A DNA stretch of 50,110 nucleotides from Enterococcus villorum (GCF_007990225.1 NZ_BJWF01000017.1:1-50110); one strand, 5' to 3'; shown: positions 12,955-24,780, counted from the first letter of the stretch. Numbers and translations: made by a program. The notes: generated from the sequence alone by a model not told the origin.

Positions 12955-13929
12955 ATGCGAAAAGTAATTATTGACTGTGATCCTGGAATCGATGACACTT
13001 TAGCACTTTTATTAGCGATTAAATCACCCGAGATTGAAGTTGTCGCTATCACCACGGTCTGTGGAAATGTCCCGGTTGAAATTGGTAGCCAAAATGTTTT
13101 CAAGTGCTTAAAGCGTTGTAATCGTTTAGATATCCCTGTCTATCAAGGGATGGCTAAGCCTCTGCAACAAGCATTTGTAAGCGCACAAGACACTCACGGG
13201 CTAGATGGATTAGGTGAAACAAATTTTGCTAAAGTACAAGAAAAACAGGTAGAAAAACAATCAGCCGTTGAATTTTTAGCGACATACTTTTCTAATCAAA
13301 CAGACACCTCTATTATTGCGCTTGGTCCTTTGACCAATATCGCATGTGCACTGATGAAAAATCCAAATTTAGGCAAGCACTTAGATCGTTTTGTTACGAT
13401 GGGAGGCACCTACAAAAGCCACGGAAACTGTTCACCAGTAGCGGAATACAATTATTGGTGTGATCCTGATGCAGCAGCCTTTGTCTTTAAACACTTAGGT
13501 AAGCTGATTGAAATGGTCGGACTAGATGTCACTAGAGAAATTGTTTTAACACCTACTTTACTGGAATATTGCTGTCAAATCAATCCTGATGAAGGCGCCT
13601 ACTTAAAAGCGATTACTCGTTTTTATTTTGACTTTCATTGGCAACAAGAAAGAATTCTCGGTTGTGTCATCAATGATCCTTTAGCCGTTGCCTATTTTAT
13701 TGATGGCAGTATTTGTCATGGCTTTAAAAGTTATACCGCTGTTGAAAAGCAAGGGATCAGTCGCGGACAAACACTCGTTGATCGCTTTGATTTTTGGCAA
13801 AAAAAACCAAATAGTATGATTCTGACAGAAGTAGACACTCATCTATTTTTCTGGAAGTTTTTGACCATTCTTTTAAATGCACAAGAAGAAATGATTAAAA
13901 AAGATCTGGAAAGATTAAAGATGGGATGA
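12955..13929 (+). CDS. Nucleoside hydrolase, probable queuosine hydrolase (QueK-like)
   Basis: IunH-family N-ribosyl hydrolase of 324 residues. The N-terminal calcium/ribose site is DCDPGIDD (residues 7-14), followed by HGLDGLGE, LGPLTNIA and NDPLAVAY. The start is the ATG at 12955 after AAAGGAGA; the upstream TTG is rejected. Canonical members cleave purine or pyrimidine ribosides. Here the preQ1 aptamer upstream and the ECF S component downstream, overlapping by ATGA, suggest that it releases queuine from queuosine, as described for QueK in Clostridioides difficile. The fold is certain; the substrate is inferred from context. Confidence 0.85.
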   Translation: MRKVIIDCDPGIDDTLALLLAIKSPEIEVVAITTVCGNVPVEIGSQNVFKCLKRCNRLDIPVYQGMAKPLQQAFVSAQDTHGLDGLGETNFAKVQEKQVEKQSAVEFLATYFSNQTDTSIIALGPLTNIACALMKNPNLGKHLDRFVTMGGTYKSHGNCSPVAEYNYWCDPDAAAFVFKHLGKLIEMVGLDVTREIVLTPTLLEYCCQINPDEGAYLKAITRFYFDFHWQQERILGCVINDPLAVAYFIDGSICHGFKSYTAVEKQGISRGQTLVDRFDFWQKKPNSMILTEVDTHLFFWKFLTILLNAQEEMIKKDLERLKMG

Positions 13930-14507
13930 ATAATATGTCAAAAAAAAGAATAACAACAAGAATGATCACCATTGTCGCTTTATGTATTGGAATCAATTAT
14001 CTTGGTGGTACCATTGCTTTATGGCTCCGCTTACCGATTTATCTTGATTCAATAGGAACCATTTTTGCTGGTACTTTACTTGGTCCGATTTTTGGCCTAT
14101 TGACGGGTTTGATCAGCGGTGTACTCAGTGGCGTGACAACAGATATTTTTTCCCTATACTATTCACCTGTTCAAATAGTCACAGGTTTACTTGCTGGCAT
14201 CCTTTTTCATGGTCGCTTATATCAGAATAAAAATCGCTGGACTTTGATCTTTTGGGCACTTATTTTATCAATCCCAGGTACGATCATTTCTTCTCTGATT
14301 ACAGTAAAACTTTTTGGTGGCATCACTTCTTCTGGTTCAAGTATGATCGTTCAAGTGTTACACGGATTAGGAATAAATCAAATAATCAGCACGATCCTCG
14401 TCCAAATTGGTACAGATTACTTAGATCGGTTACTCTCTTTGCTGGTGGTGACTCTAGTGGTCGTTTCCTTAATCAAGAGAGGTCACAAACTGAAATCTTT
14501 TTCCTAA
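13926..14507 (+). CDS. ECF transporter S component, putative queuine/queuosine/preQ1 uptake
   Basis: 193-residue integral membrane protein with about six hydrophobic segments and the Gly-rich FAGTLLGPIFGLLTGLISG region typical of ECF substrate-binding subunits. The ATG overlaps the hydrolase stop (ATGA). A second ATG lies three codons further. No ECF ATPase or T subunit is nearby, so it must use the shared EcfAA'T module encoded elsewhere. The substrate is inferred from the preQ1 aptamer and the hydrolase partner (QrtT- or QueT-like). A terminator follows. Confidence 0.85.
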   Translation: MNNMSKKRITTRMITIVALCIGINYLGGTIALWLRLPIYLDSIGTIFAGTLLGPIFGLLTGLISGVLSGVTTDIFSLYYSPVQIVTGLLAGILFHGRLYQNKNRWTLIFWALILSIPGTIISSLITVKLFGGITSSGSSMIVQVLHGLGINQIISTILVQIGTDYLDRLLSLLVVTLVVVSLIKRGHKLKSFS

Positions 14508-14556
14508 GGTAACTACGAAAAAATAGACTTTCTGTCACTGATAAATTAGAAAACTT

Positions 14557-14590
14557 TAAAAAGGAGCTGACCGTAATCAGCTCCTTTTTA
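14557..14590. terminator. Bidirectional intrinsic terminator
   Basis: Perfect dyad: TAAAAAGGAGCTGA pairs with TCAGCTCCTTTTTA around a six-base loop. It ends the plus-strand salvage operon and also the minus-strand M20 gene. Confidence 0.9.
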
Positions 14591-14604
14591 GTACATTCTA
14601 TATT

Positions 14605-15743
14605 TTATGCTAAATAAGACAAAATGATCGCTTGATATTTATCAATCATCTCTAAATAATTATCAATTTCCACATACTCATTGATCTGATGAGGAAGCGT
14701 AACAACTCCTGGTCCGAAAACAACGAAATCAAAGGCATGACTAGATTTTGTAAATTCAGCCGCATCTGTTGTTCCTACCGCACCGACTAGAGGCAATGGT
14801 TGTTCGAATTGCTCTTGAATACAGCGAATCAAATGAGAATCCGGATCAGCTTTCACAGGGATTTTATTATAATCGATCTTTAACTCTAACTGATATTTAG
14901 CGACCTCATTCAATTCGTTAATTATTTTTTGTAACAAAGCAATCGTTTTCTCATTTGAAAACTCTGGAATCGAGCGAATATTTCCTTGAAGACGTGCTTG
15001 GCTTGGGATACTATTGACCTGATTTCCCCCACTAATCACTGTTATATTATGAATGGGTTGACCTAATACAGGATTTTGAAATTCTTAGCTATGCGATTCA
15101 TTTTTTCGTTAACTCTCGTTATAAATTCATTTAAATGATTGATTGCATTATAACCTTCTTGTGGCATTGAACTATGCGCTTCTTTTCCATGTGAAATGAC
15201 TGTATAGTTAATCGAACCCATATGGGTGTACATTAAATTGTAGTTGGTTGGTTCTCCGATGATCAATCCATCTAAGTCATCTAGGTAACCTTCTTTTGTT
15301 AACTGCTCACTCCCTAATTCACCGATTTCTTCTCCTACCGTGGCTAATAATTTGACCGTTCCATTAAAAGTCTGTCCAGATTCTTTCAATTCGATCATTG
15401 CAATCACCATTGCGGCCAATCCACTCTTCATATCCGTTGTTCCTCGTCCATAAAGACGGTTTTCGTGTATTTCTGCTGCAAAAGGTGGATATATCCAAGC
15501 TGATTCATCACCGGCGGATACAACGTCCATATGCCCGGATAAACCGAGAACTTTCTTTTGGTATCCGTTTTCAAAACTAGCCACCAAATTATCGCGTCCG
15601 TCTGAGTAGGAAACCATCTTTCCTTCAATGCCATACCTATTTAAAAGTTGTTTTAAATATTCAGCTACCTCTCTTTCATTACCATTTACTGAGTTGATTC
15701 GAACGATTTCTTGCAAAATAGAAATTTTTTCTTCTTTTTCCAT
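14605..15743 (-). pseudogene. M20 peptidase (ArgE/DapE-type), single-base frameshift
   Basis: The first 225 codons (15743-15063) encode the M20 N-terminal part, with SGHMDVVSAGD, the GRGTTDMKSGLAAM metal site and VGEEIGE. The frame then runs into a stop after KNFKILY. The second part (15039-14605) continues the same family in another frame: ISGGNQVNSIPSQ, dimerisation domain, then FGPGV near the end. Restoring one base near 15080 (TTTCAAAA to TTTCCAAAA) rejoins them as KNFQNPVLGQPIHN. The intact protein would be an amidohydrolase such as acetylornithine deacetylase or succinyl-diaminopimelate desuccinylase. It is either a real loss or a sequencing error. Confidence 0.85.
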
Positions 15744-15943
15744 TATTACATCACTCCTAACATTTCTTTATTCTACTCTACCATAATTACTTAATCCGAT
15801 CTAGATTTTCAAACACAACCAACGTTCAGCCTAAACGCTATCAAAGTTAGGTCCAAAAAAAAGACAATGTTCCACTTTTTTCTAGTTCTTCAAATAAAAT
15901 AGATAATGGTATAAAAATATCCCCGAAAAAAGTCTACTAAGAT

Positions 15944-15981
15944 AAAAAATCTCGAAACCTTTTTATGTTTCGAGATTTTTT
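15944..15981. terminator. Intrinsic terminator after the hydrolase gene
   Basis: AAAAAATCTCGAAAC pairs with GTTTCGAGATTTTTT around an eight-base loop. It is symmetrical and lies downstream of the minus-strand hydrolase that ends at 16114. The rest of 15744-16113 holds no supported gene. Confidence 0.88.
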
Positions 15982-16113
15982 CGTTTATGATTATGATATA
16001 TCTAAATTAAAACAAGCATTTTTGGATAATCTAGTGTTTTTCGTCTAATCAACTTCCCAAAAAATTCAGACATAAACTCTTTTTGGCAACTATCTATCTT
16101 TGATATTTTTGCA

Positions 16114-17127
16114 TTAATTCCCCAACAAGCTTTTAATAAAAGCTTGAGTTTGTTCATAGTATTTTTTTGATTCTGGCAAAGAATAATCAAATTGATATTC
16201 ATGACTGACTTCTTTTTCCTCATCTTTAAAGAATAAACCTTTTACAGGCACCTTCAGTGCTTCTAATTTCTTTTCTAATGCGATCCCTTGGTCTTGGAAG
16301 GAATAGGCATTCCCATCTGTAATATAAGTTGGTGGAAAATCTTTGGTGACATGATCGACTAAACTCGCTTGAAACAAACGATCATCATTCTTCCAGTCTT
16401 TTTGTCCTAAGAGTGACCAAGCCACGGTTCGAACAAAGAAACGCATAAATCGGTTATCAGATTGTTGTTTAGCAACTTGCTGTAAATCCACAGGCCCACA
16501 ATAGGAGAGTGTTCCTTTGATCGTTTCTGGATCGACAATTTGTTTCATCTTCATTTCTTTTGCATAATTTTTATTTGTTTGTATCGTCACGTATTGTAAA
16601 GCAATTTGAGCACCTGCGCTATCTCCACCAAAGAGAACGTTGGACAGATCTAACATTGCTTTTTTATCCTTTTTTAATTGCTGAACCAATTCATTGACTT
16701 GCATCACCTGATTTGGGTATTGTGAGTTTGGTGCTGGTTCATAGTTCATGGTCACTACGGCTATTTGTGCATCTGCAGCTAATTTTGTCGCAAATTCTTT
16801 GACACCCACCTTGTCACCGATTACATACCCACCACCATGTACCCAGATTAAGACTGGCACAGCTTTTTCGCTATTTTTTGGATAGTAGATATCATAAGTA
16901 TTTTTCTTATATTTGGATGGATAAACTTCATCTTCTATTACGTGAACGGATGCCTTTGCTTTATTATAATTTGCTTCATCCGTAATAGTAATCGTGTCAC
17001 TAAATAAATGTCCAATCACATAAGCTCCAGGTTTTGGTGAAACTTGAAAGGCTATAATAACCAATAAAATGATACCAACAATGGAAATTCCCAACCATTT
17101 TAACCCCTTAAAAATCTTAGCTTTCAT
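16114..17127 (-). CDS. Membrane-anchored HSL-family alpha/beta hydrolase
   Basis: 337 residues. A short basic N-terminus and one membrane helix (about 13-31) precede an HSL-type hydrolase domain. The oxyanion motif is HGGGYVIGDK (about 96-105) and the nucleophile elbow GGDSAGAQIA (about 168-177). DGNAYSFQDQG and SHEYQFDY carry the likely acid and base. It is a close paralogue of the gene at 45575-46576: both share the N-terminal anchor, the GDSAGAQIA elbow and the HEYQFD ending. An outward-facing esterase is inferred. Confidence 0.88.
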   Translation of the reverse strand: MKAKIFKGLKWLGISIVGIILLVIIAFQVSPKPGAYVIGHLFSDTITITDEANYNKAKASVHVIEDEVYPSKYKKNTYDIYYPKNSEKAVPVLIWVHGGGYVIGDKVGVKEFATKLAADAQIAVVTMNYEPAPNSQYPNQVMQVNELVQQLKKDKKAMLDLSNVLFGGDSAGAQIALQYVTIQTNKNYAKEMKMKQIVDPETIKGTLSYCGPVDLQQVAKQQSDNRFMRFFVRTVAWSLLGQKDWKNDDRLFQASLVDHVTKDFPPTYITDGNAYSFQDQGIALEKKLEALKVPVKGLFFKDEEKEVSHEYQFDYSLPESKKYYEQTQAFIKSLLGN

Positions 17128-17376
17128 TTCTTTTCCTCATTATTCTATTTTCTATTTGTCGATAACATCTTAGCAAGAAATAGAATATTTGTAAATTCGC
17201 TTAGAATATTATTTCTTCGTATGTTTCTCATTTTAAAGTCTCTTTATAATATAACTATCATTATATTAGTAATTATTAGCTTTCAAAAAAATTATTGTTA
17301 AGATATTGTGCAAATACTATTTATTATTACACAGGTATATAAATATCAAAAATAAAAAAATAGGTATTTTTTTTAT

Positions 17377-18513
17377 TTAACTCAACTCTTCCCTGCTTTT
17401 GCTGGGAGAAGGACCAGAACGAACTGAATATAAGTTTATAGCTTCATTCGTTTTAGCATTTAACTTTATCTCATCAAGAGACCACTTACTAGAGCTTTTC
17501 ATTGGTGGCGTTTTCGCTGAGAAAAAAGCGTTAAATTCCTTAGCAATTTGTAAAGAAATTTCCTCTTTTTTCTTTATATATTTTCTTTTTTGCGCTATAT
17601 ACATAATTTTATGTACTGGATTTTTCCAACTGTTCCATTCAGGAGTTAATTTTGGTAATACTTTTTCTTTTTGTTCTTTTCGCTTTAAATAATAACTAAA
17701 AATTTCGTCTAAATATTTATTTTGTTCACTGTTGGTCCCTTTTAAAGCTTTTAAAAAGCACTCACGCATTTGAAAAAGAGAGCAGAGCTTTATTTGTTTA
17801 TTCGTTTCAAATATGTTTTGATGACAATTAGATAGTGCCATTCTAAGTGAAGTTTCTGCACCAGCTACTATACAATTACCCATAGTTTGTTTACTCAATT
17901 TAATAGGCAAGATTTTCAATTTTTTTTCATTTGACAACGCCATAATTTTCTTTAAAATCCCATACGCTTTATTGATATCAAACGTTGGAACATAGTCAAA
18001 AGTAGTTTTACTATCAAGGAGCAACGCACTAAAATCTTCTAATTTATCTTGGGAAATTGTGACGTAACCTCCATTTTTACTATTAAATAATTTTTCTTTA
18101 TCAATCATTGTTACAATATATTCATTTTCCATCTTATATACAATTAGTGAAGAAGTATGCCTAGAATTTTTTTGATTAGTCAAAGTAAGATAACTAACTG
18201 GAACAATAATAAAAGAAGTAGGATCGTTTTTTTCTAAAGTTCCAAACAAATTCTGGATATCTTCTTTTTTTTTTGTATTATAAAAATCAATTGTACGTTG
18301 AAGTGATTGGATGACTTGCGGTTTGCTTTCGTTATTAATAAAAGTATTATGTTCAGAATCTTTAATCATTTTTATGTAAATAGAAAATAATGACTGATAA
18401 TGGTCTCTGCCTCCTGCGCCACGTGATTTGAATTTATTATTGTCTTCCAGCCCTAATGTAAGCGCTAAAATTTCAGCTTGACGTTCAAAATTTTTTAAAT
18501 TTTTAGTTGTCAT
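17377..18513 (-). CDS. Orphan protein with a possible CE-clan (Ulp1/YopJ-like) catalytic set
   Basis: 378 residues; I do not recognise a named family. A strand-like FIIVPVSYL (101-109) leads to RHTSSLIVYK with His119. Asp138 follows 19 residues later in TMIDKE, then Gln209 and Cys214 in KQTMGNC. The order His-Asp-Gln-Cys, the His-to-acid spacing and the Gln five residues before Cys match CE-clan cysteine proteases and YopJ-type acetyltransferases. There is no signal peptide or membrane helix; the C-terminal third is Lys-rich and polar. Base composition is more AT-rich than its neighbours, and a decayed IS200/IS605 element lies upstream, so acquisition by transfer is plausible. The gene is real by length and ribosome site; the function is a hypothesis. 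Confidence 0.6.
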   Translation of the reverse strand: MTTKNLKNFERQAEILALTLGLEDNNKFKSRGAGGRDHYQSLFSIYIKMIKDSEHNTFINNESKPQVIQSLQRTIDFYNTKKKEDIQNLFGTLEKNDPTSFIIVPVSYLTLTNQKNSRHTSSLIVYKMENEYIVTMIDKEKLFNSKNGGYVTISQDKLEDFSALLLDSKTTFDYVPTFDINKAYGILKKIMALSNEKKLKILPIKLSKQTMGNCIVAGAETSLRMALSNCHQNIFETNKQIKLCSLFQMRECFLKALKGTNSEQNKYLDEIFSYYLKRKEQKEKVLPKLTPEWNSWKNPVHKIMYIAQKRKYIKKKEEISLQIAKEFNAFFSAKTPPMKSSSKWSLDEIKLNAKTNEAINLYSVRSGPSPSKSREELS

Positions 18514-18832
18514 CTAGATAAAACACATCCTTTCATTTTGATAACTTATTACTTTATCGTCATTATACATGATTAATAATATATAACGAATATAATTTTT
18601 ACTAATATAAAAAATTAATTTTACTAAAAATTCATTTCAATTATATAACCAATATTCATTTTCATACTATGACTTGTGAACCACTCACCACTTAGCTAAA
18701 CCTAACGATTTTTAACACTTGTAGTGAGAGCTTCTTGGGAAGAGAGCCTACTTGATCGCTTGTTTTTTTACTAACAGCGGTGTCTCTTATTAACCAAGCT
18801 ATCCCCGTAGTGCCTATGGTTCTTTCTTTTAT

Positions 18833-19273
18833 CTATGCTAATTGTTTTAGTCTTAGATCTTCAGTCAGAATATTGATACTTTCATTGATATCTCAGTCAT
18901 GATGGGTATGACAAATAAGGCAGGTCCATTCTCGATTTCGAGGGATTTCTTATCGTCTTTTTGTCCGCGTTTTGAGCAAATTTGACTAGATGGAAACCAC
19001 TTATCCACTTTGATGATTTTCCGACCGTACCAGTCCGCTCTGTATTGTAATTTAGTCATAAAACTAGACCAAGGAACATCCGAAATACTTTTCGCTAGTT
19101 TATGATTACGCAACATCCCTTTTGTATTTAAGTCTTCCATACAGATAATATCGTGGGCTTCTGTACTTAACTTATTCAGAAAATCAGTGCGCTGATTCAT
19201 TACTTTCTCGTGTAAATGTGCCAATTTCTTTTGTTGGATAGGTTCTGAATTTATATGCTTTTAGCCGTTCCAT
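18833..19273 (-). pseudogene. TnpB (RNA-guided nuclease family) remnant
   Basis: The first codons (MERLKAYKFRTYPT) are fused out of frame to a late part of TnpB, so roughly half the gene is deleted. The surviving part includes the RuvC-II region HDIICMEDLNTKGM and the zinc-ribbon start, where one Cys has become Arg (CSKRGQ). It shifts frame again after KKSLEI, and in the other frame reads CHTHHD, stop, DINESINIL. So the second Cys pair and the last RuvC Asp persist, with an Arg-to-stop change. It cannot encode an active nuclease. Confidence 0.85.
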
Positions 19274-19316
19274 AAACTTCACCTCTCTGTTTGTGATTGT
19301 CTCCTTGATTTTGAAA

Positions 19317-19625
19317 CTATTTCTCGATGACCTCACTAGGTGCACCACCAGTTGTCAAAAGGCAAAAACTTTTAGACCAAAATATTTCTTTCCAAGAAAA
19401 CTGTTTGACTCGTGGAAAGTCACATTTGATCAAACGTGAACAGGCACTTTCATAGGCATGGATGAATTTTGTTCGTTCTGTTTTAGGTTGTGCTTTGAAT
19501 ATGAGATGAACATGGTTCCACTCAACTAAAGTGATGTGATAAGCTTCTGCAATTCGTACAAGATGATAATAGCGTAGAAATACTGAATGATTATCAGTCT
19601 CTCATTCCATGTGATATCTGCTCAT
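19317..19625 (-). pseudogene. TnpA (Y1 HUH transposase) remnant
   Basis: Reads MSRYHME, stop (Trp to TGA), then ETDNHSVFLRYYHLV, an in-frame internal loss of about 20 codons, and the HUH-containing WNHVHLIFKAQPKTE. It continues as SRLIKRDFPRVKQFSWKEIF and SFCLLTTGGAPSEVIEK. The next codon, where the catalytic tyrosine should be, is TAG. The transposase is therefore dead in at least three ways. Confidence 0.85.
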
Positions 19626-19790
19626 TTCTTATATAAACTGATTATAATATAAAGCAAAATAAAAAGGCAATAAGCCTTATGTGTCGTCTTCGATCTCCCT
19701 ACGATACCCTCATACAAAAACGGCATTCATCACCCACCTATAGAGAATGGGCGACTTCTGCCAGAATTAAGTTAAAAAATTTAGATCAAC

Positions 19791-20064
19791 ATCACCTTGT
19801 TCAAAAAAAAAAAAAACAAATCTTCTAAAGCTAATATACATAAATCAACTATTATAAGTAGATTTCTTTATTTTTCTCCTCGCTTTTATTAGCGTTCCCT
19901 CTCCCATGCTATGCTTTCAAAAGTTATTTTCTTTATTTTTATATCCATCGTATTCATTTATTTATTTCCAACGTTAGAAGTTTTATGTAAATGCTTCATT
20001 TTTAACTACTATTTTTTATTGCTTTTTGCTCATTAAGATGAGACCTCAATAATCTATATTTTTT
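19791..20064. other. AT-rich spacer between the IS relic and eno
   Basis: Very AT-rich sequence with no open frame, promoter or repeat that I can support. It separates accessory DNA from the glycolytic operon. Confidence 0.4.
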
Positions 20065-20106
20065 GAAGAGTCTTTTTTTAAAAAAAGACTCTTCAAAAGA
20101 AGAGTC
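20065..20106 (-). terminator. Enolase terminator with a triplicated arm
   Basis: On the minus strand GACTCTTC-TTTT-GAAGAGTC is followed by seven T, a textbook intrinsic terminator. The same arm appears a third time, so 20065-20094 is also a perfect 30-base palindrome. Confidence 0.92.
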
Positions 20107-20161
20107 TCCAGAATATTAAAACAACTTTTAATACTAAAAAATAAGATTTTCTAGTTAAAAA

Positions 20162-21490
<1,329 letters not shown>

Positions 21491-21513
21491 CTAAGGGATT
21501 TCCCTCATATACG

Positions 21514-21542
21514 ATTTTAGTTAATTTTTTACGTTAGTGCAA
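21514..21542 (-). promoter_or_regulatory. Candidate sigma-A promoter for eno
   Basis: On the minus strand -35 TTGCAC (21537-21542) and -10 TAAAAT (21514-21519) are 17 bases apart in the tpiA-eno gap. It would allow eno expression independent of CggR. Confidence 0.6.
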
Positions 21543-21575
21543 ACATTTCTTGCATTTTTCGCAAATTTTCACCAA

Positions 21576-22346
<771 letters not shown>

Positions 22347-22478
22347 TCAAAATGTAAAAGGAACGTAGAGTAAAAAACTCACATCGCTTTTCTCTTACAT
22401 TTTTATTTATTTGTTAATGTTTGACAGTTTAAGTTCCTTGTTGGATTGCTCCTGCGGTTACTCGTCGCAATTTTTTGA

Positions 22479-23669
22479 TTATTTATCGTTGATTGCTGCT
22501 AGTCCAGGTAATTCTTTACCTTCTAATAGTTCTAAGCTTGCGCCGCCACCTGTTGAGATATGTGTGAATTTATCCGCAAATCCTAGTTGTTCTGCTGCTG
22601 CTGCTGAGTCTCCACCACCGATAATGGTTGTTGCATCTTCAAGGTTCGCAATAGCTTCACAAACACCAATTGTACCTTTTGCAAAATTACTCATTTCAAA
22701 CACACCCATCGGTCCGTTCCAAACAACTGTTTTTGCACCTTGTAAAGTATCCGCAAATAATTTCACTGATGCAGGGCCGATGTCTAATGCCATTAAACCT
22801 TCAGGAATGTCTCCTTCGATTACTTGAGTTTCAACATCGTTTGAAAATTCTGGTGCACAAACGTTGTCAATTGGTAATACAAGTTTGTCTCCAGCTTTTT
22901 CGATCAAATCTTTGGCTAAAGCTACTTTGTCAGCTTCCACTAAAGAGTTACCAATTTTGATTCCTTTTGCTTCGTAAAATGTATAAGTCATTCCGCCACC
23001 GATCAAGATTTTGTCCGCCTTAGGAATCAAGTTCTCGATAACACCAATTTTATCAGAAACTTTTGCTCCACCTAAGATTGCGATCATTGGACGTTTTGGT
23101 TCTTCTACTGCTTCACCGATGAATTTGATTTCTTTTTCCATTAAGAATCCAGCAACTGTTGGAATACCAGTTGAAGCAATTCCTACGTTAGAAGCATGTG
23201 CACGGTGAGCTGTACCAAATGCATCATTGACAAATACATCGCCTAATGAAGCCCAGTATTTACCTAAATCTGCATCATTTTTGCTTTCTTTTTTACCATC
23301 AACATCTTCAAAACGAGTGTTTTCAAAGACCACAACATCGCCGTCTTTCATGTTGTTGATAGCAGTTTCTAATTCTTCGCCACGAGTTTCAGGAACAAAA
23401 GTTACTTCTTTTCCTAATAATTCGCCCAAACGTTTCGCCACAGGAGCTAAAGATTTACCTGCTTTGTCTTCTTCTGTTTTCACACGTCCTAGGTGAGAAA
23501 ATAGAATAGCTTTTCCGCCTTGTTCTAAAACATAATTGATTGTTGGTAAAGCAGCTTTGATACGTGTGTCATCAGTGATCACGCCGTCTTTCAAAGGCAC
23601 GTTAAAGTCAACACGAACAAGAACTTTTTTGTCTTTTAAATCGATATCTTTCACTGTTTTTTTAGCCAT
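22479..23669 (-). CDS. pgk: Phosphoglycerate kinase
   Basis: Transfers phosphate from 1,3-bisphosphoglycerate to ADP. 396 residues. The N-terminal signature [12 protein letters not shown], the substrate loop SHLGR, the hinge region and the nucleotide-site GGGDSAAA with [13 protein letters not shown] are all present. It follows gap after a terminator-like hairpin and precedes tpiA, within the CggR-controlled operon. Confidence 0.99.
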   Translation of the reverse strand: MAKKTVKDIDLKDKKVLVRVDFNVPLKDGVITDDTRIKAALPTINYVLEQGGKAILFSHLGRVKTEEDKAGKSLAPVAKRLGELLGKEVTFVPETRGEELETAINNMKDGDVVVFENTRFEDVDGKKESKNDADLGKYWASLGDVFVNDAFGTAHRAHASNVGIASTGIPTVAGFLMEKEIKFIGEAVEEPKRPMIAILGGAKVSDKIGVIENLIPKADKILIGGGMTYTFYEAKGIKIGNSLVEADKVALAKDLIEKAGDKLVLPIDNVCAPEFSNDVETQVIEGDIPEGLMALDIGPASVKLFADTLQGAKTVVWNGPMGVFEMSNFAKGTIGVCEAIANLEDATTIIGGGDSAAAAEQLGFADKFTHISTGGGASLELLEGKELPGLAAINDK

Positions 23670-23701
23670 TTTATGACCTCCTAAATAAACTTATTATCAA
23701 A

Positions 23702-23736
23702 AAAAGCGGAAGAAGCGCGATTGCTTCCCCGCTTTT
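23702..23736 (-). terminator. Partial terminator between gap and pgk
   Basis: On the minus strand AAAAGCGG and CCGCTTTT arms enclose a GC-rich inner stem, followed by a run of T. It probably ends part of the gap transcripts, giving more gap than pgk mRNA. Confidence 0.7.
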
Positions 23737-23778
23737 AAGTGTACATGCTTATCAATTACACTTGTACGTTTGTCTATC

Positions 23779-24780
23779 TTATAAGTTAGCGAAGTATTCT
23801 AAAGTACGTACTAATTGTGCAGTGTAAGACATTTCGTTGTCGTACCAAGCAACAGTTTTCACTAATTGTTTGTCGCCAACAGTCATTACTTTAGTTTGTG
23901 TAGCATCAAATAATGAACCGTAAGTCATACCAACGATATCAGAAGAAACGATTTCGTCTGTGTTGTATCCGTAAGATTCGTTTGAAGCTTCTTTCATTGC
24001 AGCGTTGATTTCATCAACAGTTACTTCTTTTTCAAGAACTGTAACCAATTCAGTTAATGAACCAGTTGCTACAGGAACACGTTGAGCAGCTCCATCTAAT
24101 TTACCGTTCAATTCAGGGATTACTAAACCGATTGCTTTAGCAGCACCTGTTGAGTTAGGAACGATGTTTGCAGCAGCAGCGCGAGCACGGCGGAAGTCAC
24201 CTTTAGGATGAGGTCCGTCTAATGTCATTTGGTCACCTGTGTAAGCGTGGATAGTTGTCATTAATCCTTCAACAACACCAAATTTATCGTTTAATGTTTT
24301 AGCCATAGGAGCTAAACAGTTAGTAGTACATGAAGCACCTGAGATAACTGTTTCTTTACCAGTTAATGTTTCGTGGTTTGTGTTATAAACGATTGTTGGA
24401 ACATCATTTCCACCAGGAGCTGAGATAACAACACGTTTAGCACCAGCTGTTAAATGTTTTTCAGCAGCTGCTTTTGAAGTGAAGAAACCAGTACATTCTA
24501 GAACGATGTCAACACCTAGTTCGCCCCAAGGTAATTCTTCAGGGTTACGGTTAGCTAAAACTTTAATTTCTTTTCCGTTAACGTTGAATGAACCTTCGTG
24601 AACTTCAACTGTTCCGTTGAAACGTCCTTGAGTTGTATCATATTTTAACAAGTGTGCTAACATTTTAGCATCTGTTAAGTCGTTGATTGCTACTACTTCG
24701 ATTCCATCTACGTCTTGGATACGACGGAACGCTAGACGTCCGATACGTCCAAAACCATTAATACCTACTTTAACTGTCAT
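23779..24780 (-). CDS. gap: Glyceraldehyde-3-phosphate dehydrogenase
   Basis: NAD-dependent oxidation and phosphorylation of glyceraldehyde 3-phosphate. 333 residues. The dinucleotide-binding [10 protein letters not shown] is at the N-terminus and the active-site signature [12 protein letters not shown] holds the catalytic Cys near residue 152. The partner His is in [17 protein letters not shown] precedes the ATG. It is the first metabolic gene after cggR, and codon use is strongly biased. Confidence 0.99.
   Translation of the reverse strand: MTVKVGINGFGRIGRLAFRRIQDVDGIEVVAINDLTDAKMLAHLLKYDTTQGRFNGTVEVHEGSFNVNGKEIKVLANRNPEELPWGELGVDIVLECTGFFTSKAAAEKHLTAGAKRVVISAPGGNDVPTIVYNTNHETLTGKETVISGASCTTNCLAPMAKTLNDKFGVVEGLMTTIHAYTGDQMTLDGPHPKGDFRRARAAAANIVPNSTGAAKAIGLVIPELNGKLDGAAQRVPVATGSLTELVTVLEKEVTVDEINAAMKEASNESYGYNTDEIVSSDIVGMTYGSLFDATQTKVMTVGDKQLVKTVAWYDNEMSYTAQLVRTLEYFANL

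Larger units (their letters stand above)
18665..19790 (-). mobile_element. Decayed IS200/IS605-family element
   Basis: Holds broken tnpA (19317-19625) and tnpB (18833-19273) in the same orientation. The flanks carry hairpins of the kind used as ends in this family: GTGA / TCAC near 18676-18691, and CCCA / TGGG within 19730-19755 inside GGCATTC...CTTCTGCC. Exact ends are uncertain. The A-rich plus-strand segment after 19640 is the probable left end. Confidence 0.75.

Noticed and set aside
15428-15634. Alternative open frames inside the M20 pseudogene
   Set aside because: They overlap the clear M20 coding sequence and show no family features.
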